Shown here piece by piece: positions 17,227 through 24,892 of a stretch of 38,118 nt of DNA; position 1 is the first letter of the stretch; each line of letters begins with the position of its first letter. The notes under the pieces were generated by a model. That model ran no database searches and had not been told where the DNA came from. It was given only the letters and a program-made list of their open reading frames with translations. Source of the stretch: Holophagaceae bacterium (lineage in GTDB: Bacteria; Acidobacteriota; Holophagae; Holophagales; Holophagaceae); NCBI GenBank assembly GCA_025363715.1, contig JANYLR010000016.1, forward strand, positions 1 to 38,118, written 5' to 3'. A program made the position numbers and the translations under genes.

Positions 17227-18521
17227 AGAGCGACGAAGGCGCCTGGGACGTGGTGGTGGTCGGCGCGGGACCGGCGGGGCTGCTCGCGGCGGGCAGGGCC
17301 GCCATGCTGGGGGCCCGGGTCATGCTCCTGGAGAAGATGGAGAAGCCGGCCCGCAAGCTGCGGATCACGGGCAAGGGCCGGGCGAACATCACGAACCTGA
17401 AGGCGCTCGAAGAGCAGCTCAAGGAGATCCATCCCGAGCCGCGCTTCCTGCGCCAGGCCTTCCAGGCCTTCTTCAACCGCGACCTGATCGCGCTGCTGGA
17501 GGCGCAGGGGGTCACCACCAAGACCGAACGCGGCGACCGCGTGTTCCCCGCCAGCGACCTGGCCTGGGACGTGGCGGATGCCCTGGTCGCCTGGGCCCGG
17601 AGCCAGGGGGTCGAGATCGTCCATCACACCCGGGTCGAGAGCCTGGTGATCGAGGAGGGCGCCCTGTCGGGCCTCATGGTCCTGCGCAGGCCCTCGGCGA
17701 TTCCGCAGCGGATCGGGGCCCGGTGCGCCATCATCGCCACCGGAGGACAGTCCTATCCTGCCACGGGTTCCACCGGTGATGGCTACCGCTTCGCCGAGGC
17801 CACCGGGCACCGGATCGAACCCCTCCGGCCTTCCCTGGTCCGGATCGAGACGCACCCCGCCCAGGTCAGCGCCCAGGGGCTGATCCTTAAGAACGTGCAA
17901 CTGACCCTCTGGATCGACGGAAAGAAGCAGGCCAGCGAATTCGGAGAAGCCGAGTTCACCGCCAAGGGGCTGGCGGGCGCCAGCGTCCTCCGGCTCAGCC
18001 GGAAGATCGTCGATGCCAGGGCCGCGGGCCGCAAGGTCGAGGTGACCCTCGACCTGAAACCCGCCCTGGACCCGATGAAGCTAGAGGCGAGGCTGCTCCG
18101 GGAGCTCGGCGCCCATGGGGGCGACTCCTGCAGGAACCTGCTGAAGTCACTCCTGCCCGCCCCACTCATCGGTGTGTTCTGCGAGCTCCTGGGCCTGAAC
18201 CCGATCGGCCCGGCGGCGCAAATGCAGGGACTGAAACAGAAGAAGCTGCTAAGCCTCCTCAAGGAGATGCGCTTCGAGGTCACGGGGCATGGGGGCTGGG
18301 AGGAGGCCATCGTTACCGCCGGCGGCGTGTCCCTCAAGGACATCGATCCCCGGACCATGGCCTCGAGGAAAGTGGAGAACCTTTACTTCGCCGGGGAAGT
18401 GCTCGATCTGGACGCGAATACGGGCGGCTACAACCTCCAGATCGCCTTCTCCACCGGCTGGCTGGCGGGGGAAGCGGCGGCGGGGATGGCGGTTGGGCCC
18501 TTGTCAGACGATCTTTCCTGA
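17223..18521 (+). CDS. NAD(P)/FAD-dependent oxidoreductase, YhiN/BaiN (HI0933) family
   Basis: This 432-residue flavoprotein opens with a dinucleotide fold, DVVVVGAGPAGLLAAGRAA, followed by the family-specific ITGKGRANITN (GNGRCNxTN in relatives), the ATGGQSYPATGSTGDGY box, and the C-terminal FAGEVLDLDANTGGYNLQIA that closes the FAD site. The length is normal. The physiological reaction of most members is unsettled; gut relatives have been linked to bile-acid dehydroxylation (BaiN), and many remain annotated only as aminoacetone oxidase family. I chose the GTG at 17223, which overlaps the upstream TGA by 4 nt and leaves only eight residues before the nucleotide-binding strand. It is co-transcribed with the U32 gene and converges on the PBP gene with a 64-nt gap. 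Confidence 0.88.
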   Translation: MKSDEGAWDVVVVGAGPAGLLAAGRAAMLGARVMLLEKMEKPARKLRITGKGRANITNLKALEEQLKEIHPEPRFLRQAFQAFFNRDLIALLEAQGVTTKTERGDRVFPASDLAWDVADALVAWARSQGVEIVHHTRVESLVIEEGALSGLMVLRRPSAIPQRIGARCAIIATGGQSYPATGSTGDGYRFAEATGHRIEPLRPSLVRIETHPAQVSAQGLILKNVQLTLWIDGKKQASEFGEAEFTAKGLAGASVLRLSRKIVDARAAGRKVEVTLDLKPALDPMKLEARLLRELGAHGGDSCRNLLKSLLPAPLIGVFCELLGLNPIGPAAQMQGLKQKKLLSLLKEMRFEVTGHGGWEEAIVTAGGVSLKDIDPRTMASRKVENLYFAGEVLDLDANTGGYNLQIAFSTGWLAGEAAAGMAVGPLSDDLS

Positions 18522-18585
18522 GGTTCCGAACCCTGGGCCACCCAACTCAGCACCATTGCTTCGCAGCCCTCGAGCAACTGACAAG

Positions 18586-20541
18586 CTAGGGTGCTGCCTC
18601 CACCGGCAAGGGCGGCACGCCGCCATGGGCTGTGCAGTATTCCGCCGGCTCGGTGCCGGAGATGAAAAACTCATCCTGCTTCTGAGGACACTCCCCCCGG
18701 GCCAGGAGCCCCGTGGTGGGGTCAAGGCTCAGGGTCAGGACGGTCTCAGGCCTGGGGAAATCCACCTCGGGACGCGAGGCCACGACCTTGTCCATGAACC
18801 GTTCCCAGATCGGGGCTGCGACTGCCCCTCCCGTGAACCCTTTGCCTCCAGATTTGGGCTGGTCGTACCCGATCCAGATGCCCGTCACCAGGTTCGGGGT
18901 GTAGCCCACGAACCAGGCGTCCACATAGTTGTCCGTGGTGCCTGTCTTCCCGGCGGCGTGATGGGCCTGGCTGAAGGTGTGGAGGGATTTGGCGGTGCCG
19001 TAGTTCAGGACATCCTTCAGCATCTGCGTGGTGATGACGGCAGCTGCGGGAGACAGCACCTGGGAAAGGGCTGGTGGATTCTCGATCCAGGCCTGGCGCT
19101 TGCGGTCATAGATCCGGAGGATGGTCCTGGCCTCGGCCTTCATGCCGCCGGTGGCCAGGGGGGTGTAGGCCTGCACCAGGTCCTTCAGGGTGACTTCGTC
19201 TGTGCCCAGCGCCAGCGAAAGGCCGTTCTGGGCGTGCAGCGAAAGGCCCATCCTGCTGGCCAACTCCACGAAGGCCGGCACACCGACGGCCTCCAGCACC
19301 TTCACCGTGATGATGTTATTGGAGTGAGCCAAGGCCTGCCTGAGGGAGAGTTCCCCGAACTGTTCGTGACCGTAGTTCTGGGGTTTCCAGGCTCGGCCAT
19401 CCCCCGCGTCGTAGGCCACCGGGTCATCGCTCCAGCGGCTGGCTGCGGTAAGGCCTTTCTCCAGGGCCGCGGCGTAGATGAGGGGCTTGATCGCGGAGCC
19501 AGGCTGACGCCTGGAGATGAAGGCCCGGTTGATGGCGTTCTGGACCCCAGCCACATCCCCGACGGCGGCAAGGACATCGCCTGTGGTGGGATCCAGGCAG
19601 ACCAGAGCCCCCTGCAACCCGGGGGACAGGCGCTTGACGCTATCCCCCAGCGATTGTTCAGCTTTGTGTTGCAGATCCAGATCCAGGGCAGCGATCACCT
19701 CCATCCCACCCTGCTCGACGGCTTCGGCCCCCAGGCGCCCGATCAGCTGCGCCCGGATCTGGGCCAGGTACTGTGGGGCCTGTCCCAGGGGGCGCGTGGC
19801 TGCGCCGTGGGCCTGAAGGGCCAGCTTTCGCTGGGGCGAAATGAGCTGGAGGTCCTCCATGCGCTTGAGGACGACATCCCTCCGTCCCGCCACAGCGGCC
19901 GGTTTGCCGAAAGGGTTGTAGCGGCCCGGATTCTTTGGCACGCCCGCCAGGAGGATGCTTTCGCCTTCGGTCAGTTCTTCCGGGCTCTTGTCGAAGTAGA
20001 GCCGGGCGGCCTGGACGATGCCCTGGGCGCCGTTCCCGAAATAGATCTCGTTGAAATACATCTCCAGGATCTGCTGCTTGGTGTACCGCTTCTCGAACTC
20101 CAAGGCCAGCTTGGCTTCCTCAAGTTTCCGGTCCAGGGTCCGGGCCGAGGTCAGGAATTTGTTCTTGATCAGCTGTTGGGTGATGGTCGAACCCCCTTCA
20201 GCCAGTCTTCCTTTGAGCACATCCTTGACCGCGGCTCGGGCGATGCTCCGGTAATCGAGGCCGCTGTGCTCGTAGAACCTGGAATCCTCCACTGCCAGCA
20301 GCGCCTGCTGAAGGAAACCGGGAATCCGTTGGAGAGAGGCCCAGTAACGGTTTTGGGGCGGAATGCGGCCCACGTACTTGCCGTGGCTGTCAAGCACGGT
20401 GATGGAGGTGACCCCGGTTGGCAGAGGGGGGCATGTCGCGAAGGTGTTCTGGGCTTGCGGTCCCGAGGCGGCCAGGCCCTGAACCAAACCCAGCACCAGG
20501 AGCACCGGACAACGCCATTGATCTCGGCGGGATCGCTTCAC
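18586..20541 (-). CDS. Class A penicillin-binding protein (PBP1A-like)
   Basis: A bifunctional peptidoglycan synthase. The glycosyltransferase domain (about residues 45-230) shows VEDSRFYEHSGLDY (catalytic Glu85), GGSTITQQLIKN and EKRYTKQQILEMYFNEIYFG. The transpeptidase domain (about 320-620) shows the SxxK box in RQPGSAIKP near residue 348, the SNN box in ALAHSNNIITV, and the KTG box in AAGKTGTTDN near residue 533. At about 651 residues it is shorter than E. coli PBP1A and lacks its large inserted domain. The start is uncertain. GTG at 20541 gives a basic N-terminus plus membrane anchor (VKRSRRDQWRCPVLLVLGLV), but no clear Shine-Dalgarno is present, and the frame runs open into the repeat at 20655. 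Those extra upstream residues are probably repeat translation, not protein. Confidence 0.9.
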   Translation of the reverse strand: MKRSRRDQWRCPVLLVLGLVQGLAASGPQAQNTFATCPPLPTGVTSITVLDSHGKYVGRIPPQNRYWASLQRIPGFLQQALLAVEDSRFYEHSGLDYRSIARAAVKDVLKGRLAEGGSTITQQLIKNKFLTSARTLDRKLEEAKLALEFEKRYTKQQILEMYFNEIYFGNGAQGIVQAARLYFDKSPEELTEGESILLAGVPKNPGRYNPFGKPAAVAGRRDVVLKRMEDLQLISPQRKLALQAHGAATRPLGQAPQYLAQIRAQLIGRLGAEAVEQGGMEVIAALDLDLQHKAEQSLGDSVKRLSPGLQGALVCLDPTTGDVLAAVGDVAGVQNAINRAFISRRQPGSAIKPLIYAAALEKGLTAASRWSDDPVAYDAGDGRAWKPQNYGHEQFGELSLRQALAHSNNIITVKVLEAVGVPAFVELASRMGLSLHAQNGLSLALGTDEVTLKDLVQAYTPLATGGMKAEARTILRIYDRKRQAWIENPPALSQVLSPAAAVITTQMLKDVLNYGTAKSLHTFSQAHHAAGKTGTTDNYVDAWFVGYTPNLVTGIWIGYDQPKSGGKGFTGGAVAAPIWERFMDKVVASRPEVDFPRPETVLTLSLDPTTGLLARGECPQKQDEFFISGTEPAEYCTAHGGVPPLPVEAAP

Positions 20542-20654
20542 ATGGGTCAAGGTCAGAACCACTCCTTCATCCGAACCACGCACATCTTGAACGGCCTTCG
20601 CAGGCTGTCGAACAGCGTACGCCATCAGCGGCGGGTTGACGCCCCGAACAGTAT

Positions 20655-20714
20655 GGTCCCGTCGTTCTCCGCTTTTCGCGCCGACGCACTCGGTCACGAT
20701 TTGAACTGGGCCCG
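20655..20714. repeat. 60-bp dispersed repeat, copy A
   Basis: Aligns without gaps to 24467-24526 with 54 of 60 positions identical. The core is CTCCGCTTTTCGCGCCGAC, and the copy ends CACGATTTGAACTGGGCCCG, where GATTTGAAC is a tRNA T-loop sequence read on the opposite strand. It lies just upstream of the PBP gene. Confidence 0.8.
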
Positions 20715-20828
20715 TCCCTTCGGGCTGGGAGCGGCGGGCGTCGCCTAGCTGTGTCAGGCGCCTTGTCCGTAGCCACCACTACGGTCTTCGGCGCCTTCCT
20801 TGCCATGCTCCCACTCGCGCTTTGCGCT

Positions 20829-20872
20829 CGTGGAGTCGGAGCCTCTTCGTAGGTCCAAATCCTACCTCCACG
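20829..20872 (+). other. tRNA-minihelix-like fold (acceptor stem plus T-arm, no D or anticodon arm)
   Basis: CGTGGAG (20829-20835) pairs with CTCCACG (20866-20872) as a 7-bp acceptor-like stem. Directly inside its 3' strand lies GTAGG-TCCAAAT-CCTAC (20849-20865), a 5-bp stem with a 7-nt T-loop-like loop. Thirteen bases replace the D and anticodon arms. CTTGCTACCA follows at 20873-20882, so a CCA end is near but not at the normal distance. It may be a decayed tRNA or a tRNA mimic; no evidence of expression. Confidence 0.45.
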
Positions 20873-20876
20873 CTTG

Positions 20877-20919
20877 CTACCAAATCAAAGGGGGCCGGTT
20901 GGGCCCTCTGATCTGGTAG
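20877..20919. repeat. Imperfect 19-bp hairpin bounded by CTACCA/TGGTAG
   Basis: CTACCAAATCAAAGGG at the left is mirrored by CCCTCTGATCTGGTAG at the right around a GGTT loop, with about three mismatches. The outer arms equal a tRNA CCA end and its complement, the same arrangement seen at 24863-24906 beside the initiator tRNA. Confidence 0.5.
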
Positions 20920-21302
20920 TGTGGCCAATCCTCCTAACTGCTGAAAGTCTGAGGATTTTCCCTGATGCAGGGGAAACAACAGGGAATTGATCCAATTCGG
21001 CAACCGCTCAGGCCTCGGTATTGGGCCTTGCCCCAGCCAGGGCGGGCCTTCGGACTGGAATCGGGCCGGATTCCCTGAAATCCGAACAGGGAATCTCATG
21101 AGGAGGTGCAGAGAACATCCGGGCGAAGGCTTCCGCGTCCACCGCTTGCTGGTTAGCCATCTCTTTCTGCTAGGCCATGTGCTTGGATAGAACTGTCGCA
21201 TTGATGCTGGCGGCCTCAGCCTCCCATCCTCAGCGCTGACCTTCGGTTCCGGGTTTATCATGGAACTTCCCCCAGCATGCCTTCGGGCCCGGAGGTTCCC
21301 CG

Positions 21303-21779
21303 ATGGACACCACTGTCTCGTTCGTTCTCAACGGCAAGGCCGTCACCGTCAGGAGCCCCAGGGATCGCATGCTGGTATGGGTCCTGCGCGACGAATTGGG
21401 CCTCACTGGCACCAAGGTCGGCTGTGAGGCCGGGCTCTGCGGGGCCTGCACCGTGCTCGTCGACATCGAGGCTGTACCCTCCTGCTCTACGACACTGGGC
21501 GATGTGGCCGGGAAGACGGTGCTCACCATCGAAGGCTTGGCTCTGGACGGGCAACTGAATCCCGTTCAGAAGGCCTTCCAGGAGCACCACGCCTTCCAGT
21601 GCGGCTACTGCACCTCCGGGATGATCCTGGCCGCCTGGGCATTCTTGAAGAAGAAGCCCAGGGCCACCAGGACCGAGATCGTCGAGGCCATGGAGGGGAA
21701 CCTCTGCCGCTGCGGGGCCCACGTGAGGATCCTGGACGCGGTCGAATCGGCAGGCAAAGCCATGGGAGGTGTGCGATGA
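21303..21779 (+). CDS. [2Fe-2S] subunit of an isoquinoline-oxidoreductase-type molybdenum hydroxylase
   Basis: This 158-residue protein has both cluster motifs of the xanthine oxidase family small subunit. The plant-ferredoxin-type cluster has Cys41, Cys46, Cys49 (CEAGLCGAC) and Cys61. The helical-domain cluster has Cys100 and Cys103 (QCGYCTSGMI) plus Cys135 and Cys137 (NLCRCG). It passes electrons from the molybdenum site to an acceptor. There is no signal peptide of its own; in this family the small subunit is exported with its Tat-targeted partner. The ATG at 21303 is preceded by GGAGG. The stop overlaps the next start (ATGA). The closest named type is IorA; the true substrate is not visible. 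Confidence 0.9.
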   Translation: MDTTVSFVLNGKAVTVRSPRDRMLVWVLRDELGLTGTKVGCEAGLCGACTVLVDIEAVPSCSTTLGDVAGKTVLTIEGLALDGQLNPVQKAFQEHHAFQCGYCTSGMILAAWAFLKKKPRATRTEIVEAMEGNLCRCGAHVRILDAVESAGKAMGGVR

Positions 21780-23872
21780 GACGCCGCGACTTCCTCCAGG
21801 GCGTCGCGGCGGGTGCGCTCACCTTCTTCTTCACGACCCCCCTCGGATCGGCGCCCATCCAGCCGACCCGACCCGGCGCCTACCCCGAGGACTTCAATGC
21901 CTACCTGAAGATCTCGGCCGACGGCCGCGTGGGCTGCTTCGTGGGGAAGGTGGAACTGGGGCAAGGCGCCATGACTGTGCTGGCCATGCTCGTCGCCGAG
22001 GAACTGGAACTGGATCCCGCTCAGGTGGACATGTGCCTGGGCGACACGGACCTCTGCCCCTGGGATATGCCCACCGGCGGCTCCCTCACCATGTGGCATA
22101 CGGCCCCCGTCCTGCGGGGCGCTGCCGCCGAGGCGCGGGCCGTGCTCCTGCGAATGGCCTCCAAGACCCTTGGCGCCCCGGTCGCAGACCTTGCCCTGAA
22201 GGACGGCGCCATCTGGGTGAAGGCGGCCCCCACGCGCCGCACCACCTTTGGCGAGCTGGTCAAGGGCCGGAAGATGGAGCGGCACCTGGGCAAGGTCAAG
22301 CCCAAGCCCCTTTCCGACTGCACCCTGATCGGGCGCCGCGTTCCCCGCAAGGACGCCCTCGCCAAGATCACCGGCGCCGCCAAGTACGCAGGCGACCTGC
22401 GGCTTCCTGGCACGCTCCACGCCTGCGTGCTGCGGCCTCCGGCCCACGGCCTCACCCTCGCCACGGCGGACACGGCGGCCGCAGAACGGATTCCTGGCGT
22501 CCGCATCGTGCGGGACGGCACCCTTCTGGCCGTGCTCCACCCCCAGCCCGACACCGCCCGCACGGCCCTCGCCCTCGTGAAGGGCACCTTCGAGGGCACG
22601 GAGCCTGACGTCGACGATGTGCGCATCTACCAGTACCTTGTGGACAAGGCGGCCCCCGGTCAGCGCGTGATGATCTCCCGCGGTGATCTGGCTGTGGGTG
22701 AAAAGCGGGCTGCCACCGTGGTCGAGGAGGAATACCGCAACGCCTACGAGAGCCACGCCACCCTTGAGCCCCACACATCCGTGGCGAAATGGGAGGAGGG
22801 CCGCATGACGGTCTGGGCCTCCACCCAGTCCCCCTTCGTGTTGCGCGATGCCGTGGCCGAGGCCCTCAAGCTGGGCCAGGACAAGGTCCGCATCATTGCC
22901 CAGTTCGTGGGGGGCGGTTTCGGCGGCAAGCTCGTGGGCCCCGGGGCCGTCGAGGCCGTCCGCATCGCCCACAAGGTCCCCGGCGTGCCTATCCAGGTGG
23001 CCTGGAACCGGGAGGAGGATCTCTTCCTGGACACCTACCGGCCGGCCGCCGTGGTGAAGATCCGCTCCGGCCTGGACGCCGGCCGCGGCGCCATCACCTT
23101 CTGGGACAGCACCGTGGCTGGCGTTTCCCAAGGCGAGGCCGAGCTCGCCTACGACATGCAGGCGACCAGGTACCAGGCCCCAGCCGTTCCCGGCCTCCAT
23201 CCCCTCAGGGTTGGCGCCTGGCGTGCCCCCAACGCCCACACCAACGCCTTCGCCCGGGAAAGCCAACTGGATGCGCTGGCGGCCAAGGCCGGCGTGGATC
23301 CAGTGACCCTTCGCCGTCGTCTCATCAACGATGCCCGTCTCCTGCGCCTCCTGGACCTGGCGGTGGAGACCTTCGGCTGGGAGCCCGCACCCGGACCCAC
23401 GGGCCGAGGCATCGGACTGGCCTGTGGTGCCTGGCGCCAGGGCCTTGTGGTGGCCTTGGCCCAGGTGGCCGTGGACAAGACCACCGGGAAGGTCAAGACG
23501 GAACGCTTCCTCGAGGCCGTGGATGTGGGGCTCGTGGTGAACCCCGACGGGGCCCGCCAGCAGGTGGAGGGAGCCATCACCATGTGCATCGGGCAAGCCC
23601 TCAGCGAAGAGATCCACTTCAAGGGCGGTCGCATCCTCGACAAGAACTTCGATACCTACCTCCTGCCCCGCTTTTCCGCCATCCCCCGCATCGAAGTCGT
23701 CTTCGCTGACAACGCTGCCATGGCGACCCAGGGCATCGGCGAGCCCCCCGTGGTGCCGGTGGCCGCGGCGCTGGCCAACGCCGTCTTCGACGCCACCGGC
23801 GCGCGAGTGACCCACGTGCCCTTCACCCCCGAACGGGTCCTCGAGGCCCTGAAGCGCCTTCCAACGAAGTAG
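21776..23872 (+). CDS. Molybdopterin-binding large subunit, IorB-type, Tat-exported
   Basis: This 698-residue protein begins MRRRDFLQGVAAGALTFFFT, a clear twin-arginine signal (RRxFL) with hydrophobic core. Family regions are present: GCFVGKVELGQGAMTVLAML, FVGGGFGGKLVGPGAVEA (molybdopterin-proximal glycine loop), EPHTSVAKWEEGRMTVWAST and, near the C-terminus, GIGEPPVVPVAAALANAVF, with the glutamate expected to be catalytic. Such enzymes hydroxylate N-heterocycles or oxidise aldehydes in the periplasm. The frame is open upstream to 21599, but the ATG at 21776 is fixed by the Tat signal and the 4-nt overlap. No cytochrome c subunit and no XdhC/CoxI-type maturation gene lies next to it, so the electron acceptor and cofactor-insertion factor must be elsewhere. 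Confidence 0.9.
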   Translation: MRRRDFLQGVAAGALTFFFTTPLGSAPIQPTRPGAYPEDFNAYLKISADGRVGCFVGKVELGQGAMTVLAMLVAEELELDPAQVDMCLGDTDLCPWDMPTGGSLTMWHTAPVLRGAAAEARAVLLRMASKTLGAPVADLALKDGAIWVKAAPTRRTTFGELVKGRKMERHLGKVKPKPLSDCTLIGRRVPRKDALAKITGAAKYAGDLRLPGTLHACVLRPPAHGLTLATADTAAAERIPGVRIVRDGTLLAVLHPQPDTARTALALVKGTFEGTEPDVDDVRIYQYLVDKAAPGQRVMISRGDLAVGEKRAATVVEEEYRNAYESHATLEPHTSVAKWEEGRMTVWASTQSPFVLRDAVAEALKLGQDKVRIIAQFVGGGFGGKLVGPGAVEAVRIAHKVPGVPIQVAWNREEDLFLDTYRPAAVVKIRSGLDAGRGAITFWDSTVAGVSQGEAELAYDMQATRYQAPAVPGLHPLRVGAWRAPNAHTNAFARESQLDALAAKAGVDPVTLRRRLINDARLLRLLDLAVETFGWEPAPGPTGRGIGLACGAWRQGLVVALAQVAVDKTTGKVKTERFLEAVDVGLVVNPDGARQQVEGAITMCIGQALSEEIHFKGGRILDKNFDTYLLPRFSAIPRIEVVFADNAAMATQGIGEPPVVPVAAALANAVFDATGARVTHVPFTPERVLEALKRLPTK

Positions 23873-23911
23873 CCTGGTACGGACTAAGAGGGGCGGCCGA
23901 TCTTTGCCCTC

Positions 23912-24220
23912 GTGCCGGTGGCTCAGTTCACGCCGGCCGCGCGACGTCGCCTCAAGCCGGTCGCCCCTTCCACGATCAGCGAGGTGGGCGCCCTGGCTCG
24001 GCTTCTGGTCAACCCGGCGATGTGTCTCGAAACCGCCCTGCTCGTGAACCCCATTCGGGCGGTGCGGGAGGCCGCGGAGATCACCCAGTCGGATCTGGCC
24101 TTTGCGCTGCGCATCAGCCAACCGATGCTCAGCCGCCAGGAGCAGCCGCTACGGGAACGTGAGGATACCGTTCGCAAAGACGGCGAACGCCGGCGGCCCC
24201 CCAAGCGGAAGAGGCCGTGA
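23912..24220 (+). CDS. Possible small XRE-type helix-turn-helix protein or remnant
   Basis: The C-terminal half reads like a lambda-repressor/XRE helix-turn-helix: NPIRAVREAAEITQSDLAFA then LRISQPMLSRQE. This is followed by a very basic tail (RRRPPKRKRP). The start is unclear: GTG at 23912 (102 residues) or ATG at 24020 (66 residues), neither with a good Shine-Dalgarno. It lies 40 nt after the molybdenum hydroxylase genes, at the edge of the degraded patch that ends at the initiator tRNA gene, so it may be left over from an integrated element. XRE proteins normally regulate transcription. It could also be an unexpressed relic. Confidence 0.4.
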   Translation: MPVAQFTPAARRRLKPVAPSTISEVGALARLLVNPAMCLETALLVNPIRAVREAAEITQSDLAFALRISQPMLSRQEQPLREREDTVRKDGERRRPPKRKRP

Positions 24221-24381
24221 CCCCGCGCCGATGGCACTACGCGCCGGCCTCGACCGGGGTTCGAGAACCTCGATAAGGGGCTGCATAGCAATGGGATTCC
24301 ACGAAAAGAGGAACCGGGAAAATCCGCCCGTTGACCTCAGGAGATCTAACAGCCGCAGCTTTGGGAAGGGAGGGACAAAAC

Positions 24382-24516
24382 ATGAAACGCGACATGGACC
24401 TGATTCGTGCGGTGGTATTGAAGGCTGTGGAGGGTGATCCGAACGGTGTGATTCCTCCCACTCGTAGGTTCCGTCGCGCTCCGCTTTTCGCGCCGACCCA
24501 CTCGACCACGATTTGA
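24382..24516 (+). pseudogene. 5' fragment of a DUF2513-type gene cut by repeat sequence
   Basis: Behind a strong Shine-Dalgarno (GGGAGG, 24368-24373) the frame begins MKRDMDLIRAVVLKAVEGD, which closely resembles the conserved N-terminus of DUF2513 proteins, small proteins of unknown function common in phages and mobile elements. After about 25 residues the reading enters the repeat mosaic near 24454 and ends at 24516 after 44 codons; the tail (PPTRRFRRAPLFAPTHSTTI) is translated repeat. The normal family length is over 100 residues. I found no continuation on the far side of the repeats, so the gene is truncated rather than just interrupted. Confidence 0.55.
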
Positions 24517-24526
24517 ACTGGGCCCG
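24467..24526. repeat. 60-bp dispersed repeat, copy B
   Basis: Matches 20655-20714 at 54 of 60 positions in the same orientation. It begins within a broken T-arm copy and interrupts the DUF2513-type frame. Confidence 0.8.
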
Positions 24527-24558
24527 CAGCGCGGTCCCCGGTCTTGCTCCGACAGGAC

Positions 24559-24592
24559 AGAGGCTCCGCCTCCGCGAGTAAGCGAGCGGAAG
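24559..24592 (+). repeat. GC-rich hairpin module, second of three related copies
   Basis: AGAGGCTCCGCCTCCGCGAG followed by AAGCGAGCGGAAG. Related sequences occur at 20808-20846 (reverse orientation, AGAGGCTCCGACTCCACGAG) and 33105-33137 (GAGGCTCCGCCTCCGTGAG). In this copy and the third, AGGCGGAGGGC follows downstream and can pair with the CTCCGCCT part. Confidence 0.6.
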
Positions 24593-24685
24593 CGTCCTCC
24601 TGCGGAGGGCGCGTCAGGCGGAGGGCCTGTCTCCGCAATCCCACTCGCAGGTCCAAATCCTATGTGGCTCGGGTGGGTGTACGCG

Positions 24686-24710
24686 AAAACCGGAGCATCT
24701 CGGCTCCGGT
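24686..24710 (-). terminator. Intrinsic terminator, leftward, orphaned
   Basis: ACCGGAGC (24689-24696) and GCTCCGGT (24703-24710) form a perfect 8-bp stem with a 6-nt loop, followed on the minus strand by TTTTCG. It lies just beyond the duplicated tRNA 3' end (24721-24747, minus), as if it once terminated a second tRNA gene. Confidence 0.6.
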
Positions 24711-24720
24711 GGTCGTTCGG

Positions 24721-24747
24721 TTGGTAGCGGGGGCAGGATTTGAACCT
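24721..24747 (-). repeat. Perfect 27-bp duplicate of the initiator tRNA 3' end
   Basis: Identical over 27 bp to 24900-24926, covering the tRNA from the middle of the T-stem through the encoded CCA plus one base. The match stops abruptly inside the T-stem, so the copy cannot form a tRNA. Direct repeats of a tRNA 3' end are the usual footprint of tyrosine-recombinase att sites. Confidence 0.8.
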
Positions 24748-24871
24748 CAGTTGCCGCCAACGATTCGCGCCTGATTCCGCTGCGACAGCCCCCCGGGCTG
24801 TCTTCGCGGGGCGCTCATCGGGCGGCTGCCACTCGCAGGTCCAAATCCGCCTAGTCTTCGTCTACCAAGCG

Positions 24872-24892
24872 AAAAGCCCGGCAATGCCGGGC
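24872..24892 (-). terminator. Intrinsic terminator of the initiator tRNA gene
   Basis: GCCCGGC-AAT-GCCGGGC (24876-24892) followed on the minus strand by TTTTCGC. It starts about 9 nt past the tRNA CCA end. Confidence 0.85.

Larger units (their letters stand above)
20542..21302. other. 761-bp gene-free region with tRNA-like repeats and hairpins
   Basis: No convincing gene is present. From left to right it holds a 60-bp repeat shared with the initiator-tRNA region (20655-20714), a GC-rich hairpin module (20808-20846, minus orientation), a tRNA-minihelix-like fold (20829-20872), a long imperfect hairpin (20877-20919), a TTTCCC/GGGAAA stem (20957-20976) and GAATC-GGGCCG-GATTC (21058-21073). The last 100 bases should hold the promoter of the molybdenum hydroxylase genes, whose first ATG has a GGAGG site. 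Confidence 0.6.

Noticed and set aside
20542..20697. N-terminal extension of the PBP containing VGAKSGERRD
   Set aside because: The same peptide arises from the 60-bp repeat near the tRNA; it is translated repeat, not PBP sequence.
18289..20748. 819-codon rightward frame opposite the PBP gene
   Set aside because: No family features; the minus strand carries all catalytic boxes of a class A PBP.
21605..24121. 838-codon leftward frame opposite the molybdenum hydroxylase genes
   Set aside because: Antisense shadow: repetitive Gly/His/Glu composition and no motifs, while the plus strand encodes clear IorA/IorB-type proteins.
24544..24774. Small rightward frame ending VVRLVAGAGFEPQL
   Set aside because: The GAGFEP peptide is a well-known translation of a tRNA 3' end; it is not a gene.
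24721..24860. A second complete tRNA or a tmRNA gene reading leftward
   Set aside because: Only the 3' 27 bp match a tRNA; the T-stem partner strand and acceptor 5' strand are missing, and no tag-peptide frame or pseudoknot region is recognisable.
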